Shown piece after piece: positions 54,885 through 64,000 of a stretch of DNA of 64,000 nucleotides. The translations under genes were made by a program, and so were the position numbers. How positions within the stretch are numbered: position 1 is the stretch's first letter; each line of letters begins with the position of its first letter. The stretch comes from Pyrrhosoma nymphula (taxonomy: Eukaryota > Arthropoda > Insecta > Odonata > Coenagrionidae), in assembly GCA_963573305.1 (NCBI GenBank), contig OY754335.1:19073501-19137500 (forward strand), in the 5' to 3' direction. Under the pieces are notes generated by a model. It was not told where the DNA came from and made no database searches. It saw only the letters and a list, made by a program, of their open reading frames with translations.

Positions 54885-55306
54885 CAATATAATTATGGTA
54901 ATCATCATTGGTCGTTCAACTCTGAGATTGGCTGTGACTGTAACCCTCCATCCTTCCTTATCTAATGCTAGTTCCCTTACTCCCTCGTAGTTTTTCTTAT
55001 GCACATACTTCTTTATTTGGTTTATGCATTTATCCCTAGTCCTTTTGAGACTTCTCCCTCTATTTTTTATTCGATTCAATTCTTCACGAACCCATCTGGG
55101 GTGTGCCCAATCAATCTAGTTCTTCTTTTCTCTATTGTGTTCCATGTGGTCCTTTCCTCTTCAACTCTCCTGTATACTTCTCTTTTTCTTATTTTATCCG
55201 TCTTTTTGATCTTCAGCCAGATCCAAAACCAGCTTTCGAGAGCTCCTAATATTTTCCGATCTGCTTTTCCAACAGTCAATCTTTTCGATCCATAAAGTCG
55301 AACCAC
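54885..55306 (-). pseudogene. LINE C-terminal fragment (KWTDKxRNE type)
   Basis: The minus strand reads 'ALESWFWIWLKIKKTDKIRK', 'REVYRRVEEERTTWNTIEKR', 'RTRLIGHTPDGFVKN', and in another frame 'NRIKNRGRSLKRTRDKCINQ' and 'YEGVRELALDKEGWR'. The order KxTDK, IGH, R-rich, REGWR is the LINE C-terminus also seen at 15.3-15.6 kb. A frameshift separates the two halves; the tail near 54890 is an ATGATGATT-like run. Confidence 0.75.
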
Positions 55307-56069
55307 TAAGAGTCGAACATGCGGCCACCGAACATGCTATGGACCACCCTGACCCTAGCAGTCATAATAATAAAACATCTTAATCGGGGCCATATTGAGA
55401 CTTCTTCGATTCAACCACCCGTCAAGTTTTGAAGTTTGCATGAATGCCATTCTGTTCAAATATTTTCTGAATTAATTTATCATTATCTTGAGGAAATTTC
55501 ACCAAGTAGAGCCTGATAATATCCTTTCTAAGGCAGAAATATTGTATAGGAAGATCTATCATTTAAGTTGAGCTTTCTTCCTACCTATTCTTATCACATC
55601 CAAAAATCCTATCCGTCTTATCCCTTTCCCCTCTTTTCCAACACTACTGCTATCATCTAAATTGACCTCCAATATTCAATTACCCTTTCTTAATGCTCAA
55701 TCCAACCACTCTCTCTTCTTTACATGATTTCCTCAGGCAACTTTCTTTCTTCCTCCATCATGCCAAGGACTGTTTCTTTCCCCTCCCTTTCCACCAATCA
55801 TACTCTCTCCATCCCTCTCCATACCTGAACCTCGAATGTCTCTTCTCGTCCCCTGCCAAAACAGGGTCCAAGTGTCGCCATTTTTTCGTGCCACATTCCA
55901 ACATCAACTCATCTAATTAATATTCACGTATTTACCCGGCATTCCAGAGATTTGTTCTCACTTACAATGAACGCCTCTCTTGCTAACGAAAATGTATCTA
56001 AAAAGAAAAAAAAACAAGTTTCCGTTAGTACTTTTTTTTCTCTAAAAACCCTAATTCCTCTACGTTATT
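55307..56069. other. no recognised feature
   Basis: C/T-rich around 55570-55830. A 75-codon frame has no domain. Confidence 0.4.
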
Positions 56070-56135
56070 ATTTTCATCTATTTGCTACCCTGCGAGCTGC
56101 CGCAGAGATGTGTGGCAGGGGCAGTGTTACGACGC
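56070..56135 (-). repeat. CR1-like 3' hairpin region
   Basis: CCCTGC (56088-56093) and GCAGGG (56115-56120) form the outer stem. The unit starts 'catctatttgcta' and ends in a G-run, like the other copies in reverse orientation. Confidence 0.6.
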
Positions 56136-56344
56136 CTGTAATTAAAGAGGAATGAATAGTGAAAATGAAGGTGAGAGGACGGACGTATATGTTACGTTTT
56201 CAATGTGTCTTATGTTTAGCGTCTCGTTTTTCTTGCTACAATCACTAATTCATGTGACCATAATTTGCTATATAGGCCAAACAACCCCAAATTTAAAAAA
56301 AACAGGATTTCCAAACATCGTTTAAAACAAAAGTTCAAACTTGT

Positions 56345-56495
56345 GAATTAGCAAATCATGCCACTGACAATAGTCACATTTAATTTCAAAGGAGCTAAAA
56401 TTATAGATTCAGAGCAAACTTTATCAATAAGGTTATTGAAAGAAATGTTCCTAATTTCCAAAAACCGAAAAAAGTATTAATAAATGTATAAAAGC
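56345..56495 (+). pseudogene. Penelope-like GIY-YIG remnant
   Basis: The plus strand reads 'NHATDNSH', then after a one-base shift 'FNFKGAKIIDSEQTLSIRLL' and 'KEMFLISKNRKK', colinear with the remnants at 24.3 and 35.6 kb. It leads directly into the hammerhead-like motif at 56510. Confidence 0.65.
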
Positions 56496-56504
56496 GTATC
56501 AGGC

Positions 56505-56545
56505 TTGACCTTGATAATGGCATTACGTGCCGAAACCTTGGTCGG
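56505..56545 (+). other. hammerhead-like motif downstream of a Penelope remnant
   Basis: CTTGATAATGGCATTACGTG then CCGAAACC: the GGCA/TGCC hairpin and GAAAC are intact; the core is one or two bases off CTGANGA. Compare the minus-strand motif at 23.35 kb. Confidence 0.5.
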
Positions 56546-56804
56546 TGGTGTATTCTAACTGTGGATTATAATATACTGTGTGGAAATTTTACCAATTTTG
56601 TTTTATTTGAAATGGTCGTTATAGATTCAATGATATTGCCACGCAGAGCTGTCATCTGTGACCTGGTACCTTTATAGAGTTTTGGTGGTTGAAGATTACG
56701 TAACAGTATAATTGGGCAACCAATATTGAATTTAAAATCTATGCGTTGGTGAGCTAGATGAACAGAGACTTTTAAGAAACTCTTGCGGTAATACTTTATG
56801 GGAG

Positions 56805-57165
56805 TAAATGAGCTCTATATAATGCGTGAGATCCCCAACTCTCTCGTGGAATGCCACTCGCCAATTAGTGGGTGATTCTCATACTACGCTGTGACGGGGA
56901 TTCCCATATCGTTTACGGGGATTCGCGTATCATTTATCAAATTTATATAACATTTTAATGGAAAATCGGTAATCTCATTATTACTAAACCTTGATCTCTA
57001 TAAAGCCTGAACTCGCCAACTCTCTTGTTGAACGGCGATCGCCATCTAGTGGGTGATTCTCAAACTACACTGCGACTGGGATTCACGTATCAATTATCAC
57101 ATTTTTAATAACATTTTAATAGAAAATTGATTGATTTAATTATTGCTAAATTTTCGGGGGCCATC
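56805..57165. repeat. two tandem copies of a ~178-base unit
   Basis: 'ccaactctctcgtggaatgc' near 56834 recurs as 'ccaactctcttgttgaacgg' near 57012. 'agtgggtgattctca' and 'gggattc' blocks and an 'aacattttaat' block follow in both in the same order. Confidence 0.65.
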
Positions 57166-57399
57166 AAGATGATGTAGTTACAAGTTCGTAAAGATTGGTT
57201 CTGTAGTTTTCGCTGTTAGTGGTTCCAAAGGAAAAACGGGCTGTCCTTTTATATGATAGTACTAAAAGCGGGACCCGGCTTAGCACGGGAAGCTGTGAAT
57301 TAATTGCACCGACAATGCATTAAAAAACCGGGCTAATGTTGAGAATTTTACATTTTCTCGGCTAAAACAAATTTATACATGTCATAAAATTTGAGGTTT
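57166..57399. other. no recognised gene
   Basis: Contains 'agcgggacccggcttagcac' 'ggg', a phrase I associate with dispersed insect repeats but cannot classify. Confidence 0.3.
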
Positions 57400-58100
57400 A
57401 ATTTAGAGAATATTTTAAACAGCATTTTTATAGATATTTTAGGAGAAGAGAAAAACAAATGGTACAAAAACCACATACTTGGTAGTATTATTACCCAATC
57501 TTGTTCCAGAAATAGTGCTAAATAATATTCATAAGGGTAAGATGATCATGCCCGTTGAATTTCAGTAGGAGATGCCATTTACCTTTATCAATATGAATCA
57601 ATGCATGACCCGTTCTATAATCACTATTCAGGTACTATCTATCAGTCATTAACCACATTTTGGGACTTCGGAGTGACTTCTCATTGACATTCACTTATAT
57701 GTCATGAAAGTCTTATAAATAATGTATAATGTATGCATGCTCGCGTAGAACTCCAAAAAATGTAGTACAATTTTCAAACTTTAAGGACTATAATATATCT
57801 TCTATGCACAGATATCTGACGTCTTTTCATGTAACTCATGATCTCCAGTTCGATTCATTTTCGTTCGTTTTTCTTGGAAAAATAAATGTTCCTACGCATC
57901 ATGATTTTAAGTTCAAATTCTCAAAATATTTTTCATGGTATACATATTCTATATCAATTCCCGAAGCTGAAAATTGCCAAGTATACTACTTGGTAATGTG
58001 ATTACATACTGGGGCCATAAAAAATGCTAATAAGGGCAAGATGATGGTGCCCGTTAAAATTCAGCACGCGAGAGAAAAACATGAAAAAAGTCCACGATTT
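57400..58100 (+). repeat. ~700-base dispersed repeat, plus-oriented copy
   Basis: It contains two related blocks: A (57430-57740: 'aacaaatggtacaaaaacc', 'gggtaagatgatcatgcccg' 'ttgaatttcag', 'gggacttcggagtga') and B (57960-58100: 'cttggtaatgtgatta', 'gggcaagatgatggtgcccg' 'ttaaaattcagca'). Both recur in the same A-B order on the minus strand at 61880-62615. A short open frame inside (57729-58001) has no known domain. Family unknown. Confidence 0.65.
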
Positions 58101-58414
58101 CGCAATTTTTCCAACGATGAATTCTTCCGAGGAACGTTCACAAAAATTTTAAGTCCCCAGCTCTTCTAGAAAAGGGTCGGGAATTTGTATCTATACGTGA
58201 GTCACACATTCAGCTGTGTAGTATTATGATGATATCCGGAACGCTGGCTCCCCTCATCCAATCCAATTCAAATTTGGTCCATAGACTCCTTGTGACCGAC
58301 GATTAATTTTAATAAACCCACACACACACACACAAATACAAACTGACATAATTATATTAGAATTTATTTTTATGAAAATGAAAGAGCATTTAAAGCCCGT
58401 TATCTGCCTATCCT

Positions 58415-58495
58415 AAAAAGCAACCGGTAGCCCAGGGGTAGTGGACTGTGATCACAATAGTATCCTTCGTGTGGTACTTAATATCCTGATTTGAA
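58415..58495 (+). repeat. possible tRNA-like SINE head, degenerate
   Basis: 'ggtagcccaggggtagtgga' resembles a tRNA A box with its D-arm, and 'cctgatttgaatt' about 55 bases on could be a decayed B box. The evidence is weak, because the B box has lost the GGTTCGA core. Confidence 0.3.
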
Positions 58496-58735
58496 TTGTT
58501 CATGTAATCTAAGTCTAGCGTGGAGCCTCCGAGTATCTAACGGCTCCCAACCTCTTCCTTCCGTCAGCTTTGTGAAATGCTCTAACCGTGTGTAGCATTT
58601 TTTTAACGAACTGTGCGGCTTTCCTTTGAATTTTATTTGCTTCATGAAATATATCTTTCCATGCAGGGTCACTAATTCTGGTGGCGTATTCAAAATGTGG
58701 TCTAACCAAGGCAAAGTAGCATTTTTCTTTCACCT
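58478..58735 (-). pseudogene. CR1-like LINE RT C-terminal fragment with frameshift
   Basis: One minus-strand frame reads 'ALVRPHFEYATRISDPAWKD' and 'ANKIQRKAAQFVKK'; a second reads 'GRGWEPLDTRRLHARLRLHE'. Together they match the 25.2-25.6 kb copy in order. Truncated at both ends. Confidence 0.75.
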
Positions 58736-58869
58736 TTTCATCGGAAAATCTTCCTACTCTTCCGCAATCGTACTTAATATTTTTGCGGGACGAGCTTTAT
58801 TTCTCTCATCACATAACTGCTTCTTCTCTTGCTGATCACATGCTTCTTACCGCATATTTTGCTGTGTTT

Positions 58870-58872
<3 letters not shown>

Positions 58873-58922
<50 letters not shown>

Positions 58923-59106
58923 TTATATATATATTTTTTTTATTATATATATTTATTATTATTATATTATTATTATTATTATTATTTTTATATATATATA
59001 TATTTATTTATATATATATATTATTTATATATATAAATTCCAAGAAGTTTTATATATATATATATATATATATATAAAACTTCTTGGAAAATTACTCGGG
59101 TGATAA

Positions 59107-59172
<66 letters not shown>
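58873..59172. repeat. (TA)n microsatellite tract
   Basis: Nearly continuous TA dinucleotides with TTA/TTTA interruptions. Length is likely to vary between individuals and is hard to assemble. Confidence 0.95.
59036..59092. repeat. perfect palindrome inside the TA tract
   Basis: 'ttccaagaagttttatata' and 'tatataaaacttcttggaa' are exact inverted copies around a TA core. Confidence 0.85.
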
Positions 59173-59173
<1 letters not shown>

Positions 59174-61300
59174 CCGTTCATAGGTACGCTAAATATACAA
59201 CATTTTAGTTCACGATGTGGGTGAAGGCAGAAAAATGATTGTTCTTTCAGGAATGATACCCATTTTTTGCATACGAGCGAAAAGATTAATTAGTTTGATT
59301 TTTTCCTATCCCAAGATTGATCTGATTGTGAACCACTTTGGGCATGGACATCGTATCGGTCTGGTGAAGCTTCTGTTTGAGAATCGGATGACTGAAATCG
59401 GGCGATCACAATTGTGTTTTTTTCTGTGTGTCGGAAAAACCTCCCCAACGTAGGAGCCAACATCTATTCCAATTCATTCCCTCTTTTTCCTCGTGCCTTT
59501 TCAGGAATAGGATTAAATATTATAGTGATCCAATTTACCGTTCCGGAAAGTGGAAGATAAAAACATTAATTCCAGTGGCGTGATTCAATAAAAAAAATCA
59601 CCAGATTTCCTCTGAAAATTTGAGAACCTAGACGAGATTTATGAGACCGGTGGCTCAGCTCTCTTCTGACCCACACTGCTAAATTATGGTCTTAATGATC
59701 CACCGGAATTCGTGGCACGAGTCCAAAAACATGGTGGCATTTTGAAGCGGAGATAGCCTTTTGGGAAATGAGCGAAATCTGTTTCACTTTCGCTATTCCC
59801 TGCCTGTGCTTCACTTCACCCTCCGTCATGAAAACACTTTTTCCTGAAGATTTCTTTTTAAAATGCTGCTCCTGGCGCCAGTGGCTGCGTGCGCCAGTGA
59901 GCGAGTGCTTACATATTCCAGGACCCGGGCGAAATGACAGGGACGTTCTTTGGCAAGGACATTTTATGAGAGAGTTCGTGAAACTTGTCCGGAGTCCGTG
60001 AGACATGTGAAGATATTTCGTCTGGCTGTCAGCGTTTGAGGCAGACATGAAATACGAATTGGAGGATTTTAGGTATAGTTTGGATAGGATTCAAAGTTGA
60101 ACGGACCTTAAATTACGATGAAGTATTCCTGGAAAACGTTTTGAGAAGTTTGCTTTTGGACTATTGCATTTAGATGGAATTTCTACTGTTCATTTTAACA
60201 TGAAATACGTGTTTCTCGATTGTTGGTTGTTTGGGACTATAATTGGTACTTCCAACATAGGACGGGGGATCAGGTAAATGATGATATGAGGTTGTTCGAA
60301 ACGGAGGCCAGGATAGGGGAGAAGGATGGGTACAGGTACTCATTAGTGAGAGTGATGTCTGGGTCATTCATAAACTTTAAAATCTCTAGTTGTTCACCAA
60401 ACCCTTCGCATAGGAACCCAGTACTATATCCACCAAATCAACCAACTTTCCGAATACTTTTGCACTTTGTACAGAAGTACAAAAGTATTTGTCAAAGTAA
60501 AAAAATGTCTGAGGAATGCTGCACTATGATAATGGCCTCAGCAAATTATTGTAGTGAAGAATTGTGAAGCTTATTTTACTCATGAAAATGCTGCAAAATA
60601 TAAATCGTCTGCGTATTGAAATCATAAGGTGTTTTATAAAAATATAATTCTAAGTTTGGAATTATCATCCTTTTAGTGTCGGTATCTTATACTTCAGAAT
60701 GTCCCCCGGTTAATCCAGCCGGCAGTATGTTATTCTTTGCTTTATAAGTTGCCTGCCATTTTAGCTCCGTTTTGAACCAAATACCTAAGAGTTCAATATG
60801 CATATATTTTTTCAATCCTTAAAAAAAATATTTATTCCACACTGACATTTTATCGATGCATTAAAAATATCAAGTGTCCTCCTAATTTTAATAATTGAAC
60901 TTGTGCTTATATTCTCGTCATTAAATTTTACTCAAAAAAATTAATGTTCGGTCTTGTTTTTTTACTAAAATAATTGCCCCTTTATTATGTCTTGAATGAA
61001 GGATTAGTTTGAGAGTGGAGACTTTCAGAATATCCCTTTGGTGCTAAAATTCCCTATTTAGAATCTTATCATGTCGAGCAACCATCTTTTGTAGCATGTA
61101 GTATACAACTAAGCGATTCAGTAGGGATTTTTGTGACCTTGTATTCGTCTTTTGAAGGTATATATATATAGTGCTCCCTTTTCATAGAAAGACAGTTTGC
61201 TGTGAACGACAATTGGCGGAGAAAGATCATTATCAATACCAACTAAAATTATGGAATTCTGATGTTATTTTATTGCAAGGACATATCTATTATCCATCAT
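59173..61300. other. 2.1 kb without supported features
   Basis: Open frames of up to 118 codons (59692-60048 minus; 60220-60567 plus) overlap others and show no domain. Confidence 0.4.
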
Positions 61301-61879
61301 ACTAATGAATAAGAATGTGGTGGTTTCTGTGTGTCTATTACTCAATCACTCAGAAACGGCAGAACCGATTACTTTGAAAATTTGCATATTGGCATTTGAG
61401 TGTGCTGGGACGAACATAGGAAATAGAAAACTTTCCTCAGGGCTTCTGAACGGGCCTCTAGATTTTACTATCATAAAAAAAGCATTGGAATCAGTGTTAA
61501 AGTTGTCTGTTATTTTAAATAACTTGCACTCATGATATAGGTTTGAAATTATCACTATCGAGTGGATGAAAGAACGAAGTATTTCATTATTGCATTCCAT
61601 TATGTTCAGCGTTGGGTTTTTTTGCGGAAAATTAGGTTTTTAAGTCCAAAATTATCAATTTTTCTCCGTTTTCCACAACACTACATTTCCTAGGCAACCT
61701 CATTAATGGCTATGAACGGGATATTTCTTCCTGGCCTTCCACGGCTAACTCAATATTGAATAAATAATTAAAGCAAATTTCCGAGTTATTTCGGTAGGTG
61801 TATTGTGTACCACAACCTTTATATTTGCGTTCAATGGCTTTTACAGAATATCTGCATTTATCACGTCACATTTATTGTT
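61301..61879. other. no recognised gene
   Basis: 'tcagaaacggcagaaccgat' near 61350 resembles phrases in dispersed insect repeats, as does 'cgaacggcccaaccgat' near 50995. I cannot name the family. Confidence 0.3.
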
Positions 61880-62615
61880 ACGATCACATACAATGGCTTT
61901 CATGTTTTTTTCTCTCTCCTGCTGAATTTTAACGGGCATCCCCATCTAACCCTTATTAGAACTATTTATGGCCGCGGTATTTAATCACATTACCAAATAG
62001 TTCATTTCCTATTTTTCTGCTTTTGAAATGTCTATACATTATACCATTAAAAACATTCTGGGAATTAGAACTCAAAATCATGTTTCGTAGGAACAATAAT
62101 TTTGCTGAGAAAATCGAGCGAAAAGGGGTTGAACTGGAGAAAATTAGTTACATATGAAAAGTAGTCCGTAATCTATGCATAGAAGAAATTTAATTATCCT
62201 TAAAAATTGATCGTTATACTACATTTCGTTTTTGAGACATTAATCTGTAAAAAATACATACATTGTGCGTAATTTATAAGATTATCAATACATATACAGG
62301 CAAGTAAATATCAGTGAGATACCTGTTAGTGAATGTCAGTGAGAATTCAATAGGGGCATTTTTCACTCCGAAGTCCCCTTTTGCGGTTTTTGACTGATAC
62401 CTGCACTCAGCACGTTTCATTGATTCTTATGATCATATAGATAAATGACTTCTCCCGCTGAAATTCAACGGGCACCATTATCTTACCCTCATCAACATTG
62501 TTTAGCATTTTATTATGAACCCAGATTGTAATAATCTCACCAAATAGCTGATTTTTGGTACCATTTGTTTTATCTTCTTCTGAAATATCTATAGATTATG
62601 AATTTCCGAATGTTC
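61880..62615 (-). repeat. ~700-base dispersed repeat, minus-oriented copy
   Basis: Read inverted it gives block A (62610-62290) then block B (62060-61880), the same order as at 57.4-58.1 kb, with landmarks 'gataaaacaaatggtaccaa', 'gggtaagataatggtgcccg' and 'ggggacttcggagtga'. Diverged by many point changes and small indels. Confidence 0.65.
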
Positions 62616-63062
62616 TTGAAATTAAAACTCGCCCACCATGGAAGTAGCCAAGAATGTTGAAATTAGAGTTGCAGGGGTTGAGAGACAGTGAATAAAAACA
62701 CCGAATAGACTAATAACACGTCTATATTCAGCAAAGCATGGCGATGACAAGACAACAATTTATTACAGAGAGTCGGTATCCATGACAGAGAGCATGAACA
62801 ACAAAAGAATGTTGAATATGTGAGAAACAAAACACAAGCATATTTGAAATGCTGAAATTGATATCCAACAAAGAAAGCCTGGCTAAAGAGACCTGAAAGA
62901 CGAGAGCTGCGTGAGTGGTACCATAGAGGTGGTACGTAAAAAGAGACGCTTTTTCCGAATATTTACTGTTTCCCATTTCCCAACTCCACTCCCTCTCTCT
63001 CCCCCTCCCCTACTTCCCCCAATTTTTAGTGACTATACATTCTATACCTTCTCTTACTAATG
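62616..63062. other. no recognised feature
   Basis: Spacer with a CT-rich stretch at 62985-63020. Confidence 0.4.
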
Positions 63063-63280
63063 TATAGGTGTAGCGAAACTTGGAGGCATTCGCTTGTGAA
63101 GAGCATAACGCCAAGGAGAGTAAAGCATGTCATTAGATGTGGGATGAAGCGGGCGTGCTTTTTCCCAGAGGACCCTACGGAAGAACATTGACAACTTTCC
63201 CCGCTCTTCAACGCTTGGTTTACGGTCAGTGTCCTCTAATCCTCCGCTGGTGAGTGCCACCAAGTTTCGCTATACCTATA
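63063..63280. mobile_element. MITE family B, solitary copy
   Basis: Ends 'ataggtgtagcgaaacttgg' and 'ccaccaagtttcgctatacc' are inverted repeats, extended by 'aggcattcgc' and 'ggtgagtgc'. Same ends as the copy nested in MITE A at 19.5 kb but with a 50-base longer centre. TA-type boundaries. Confidence 0.8.
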
Positions 63281-64000
63281 ATGATGACGAGCTTCCTCGA
63301 AACCTAAGTCGTCTTGTCGTAATAAAGCTACCTATGTGGACAAAATAAGTTATACTTATCCTTCACAATCCCGATAAGAGTAACAATAATCAACATATCA
63401 GACGCTTAAGCTATCCATCTGTGTCGAGCACATCAAAATCTGAAACATTTAGTTATCGTGCCATGTGAAATCTTAGTGACGTGATCGAAATTATCTCGAG
63501 CGTTTTAAACACATTTCCCCTTTTAGTTGGCCGTTTTGTTGACTTGAGTGTAAAACACGTCCTCAATATCTTTGGTGGCGTAAATTCGTAAAATGGTTCA
63601 GAGATATCGATTCTCGGCGCACTCGCCTTGCCGCTGGGATATAGAAACTCGGGAGTGACGCACGGCTATGCTCACGCAACGCATATATGCATAGCGATAT
63701 TTCACCGCCGATTGTAATGCTCTTCACTATCGCATGAAAATGAAATGGAGAGCCCGCGTCTACTTTGGGATATGAAGCATGTACTACTAAATGTGGACGC
63801 CCTCGAATGAAATTTCTCGGCGCACGCTGCAAATCGACCGATATTCCCTTTTGGGAATAGACAACGCCCTCCCGCCGTGCCATTAGAAACCGCTTGCCCT
63901 CCCACACCACTCTCTTCAGCCGGACAATCCCTCCGGGCCCAGCCCAGCACCCTGTGGAGTCATATCTCTTCCTCAGCGCGCGCTCAATGCGTTCCGCGCG
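63281..64000. other. GC- and CpG-richer right edge, no gene assigned
   Basis: From about 63590 the sequence becomes CpG-rich, ending in 'gcgcgcgctcaatgcgttcc'. Minus-strand frames of 82 and 115 codons overlap and have no domain I know. This could be the edge of a gene's promoter or first exon beyond the window; nothing inside proves it. Confidence 0.3.

Noticed and set aside
58829..59077. Tyr/Ile-rich 82-codon frame
   Set aside because: It is translation of the TA microsatellite.

Overview
The window looks like repeat-rich intergenic or intronic DNA from an arthropod with a large, AT-rich genome, probably an insect. The evidence is the mix of degraded elements: non-LTR retrotransposons of CR1/Jockey and RTE type, Penelope-like elements with GIY-YIG endonucleases, several mariner/IS630-type transposons, hAT-, piggyBac- and Mutator-like DNA elements, and SINE-like units with 5S-rRNA and tRNA heads. 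I find no intact host gene, no functional tRNA or rRNA gene and no CRISPR array. Every protein-like stretch I recognise belongs to a mobile element or to an arthropod multicopy family that behaves like one, and all carry truncations, stops or frameshifts. All family names rest on motif recognition, not on searches.

Layout. 0-9 kb: a mariner fragment at the left edge, a 5S-derived SINE-like unit, a hAT-type non-autonomous element, a tandem repeat, a CR1-like remnant, then a long featureless stretch and a Penelope fragment near 8.5 kb. 9.9-12.7 kb: a minus-strand pseudogene of an uncharacterised arthropod family, split by a 0.7 kb hAT-like element. 15-24 kb: LINE ends, a mariner pseudogene, fold-back repeats and two nested MITE families. 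24-29 kb: Penelope and CR1 remnants and the best-preserved element of the window, a 3 kb LINE (endonuclease and reverse transcriptase, one frameshift, one stop) inserted antisense into an older LINE copy. 29-42 kb: mostly empty, with fold-backs, a second LINE end, a tRNA-derived SINE, a near-perfect 144-base palindrome and a piggyBac-type element. 42-49 kb: LINE ends, a palindromic mariner MITE, a decayed RTE-like LINE and a compact Mutator-like element with internally repeated TIRs and an 8-base target duplication. 50-58 kb: the best Penelope endonuclease, a mariner made of two inverted 3' ends, more LINE ends, and tandem and dispersed repeats. 58-64 kb: a long (TA)n tract, an inverted partner of the 57 kb repeat, a MITE, and a GC-rich right edge.

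The main recurring theme is the Penelope group. Five GIY-YIG remnants are visible, and at least ten places carry a CTGANGA...GAAAC arrangement around a short hairpin, which resembles a hammerhead ribozyme core. Two of these lie just 3' of a Penelope endonuclease remnant, and in the best copy the endonuclease stop codon is part of the CTGATGA core. Most of the others lie in long fold-back inverted repeats. A second theme is RNA structure at the 3' end of the CR1-like family, where a hairpin recurs with compensatory base changes.
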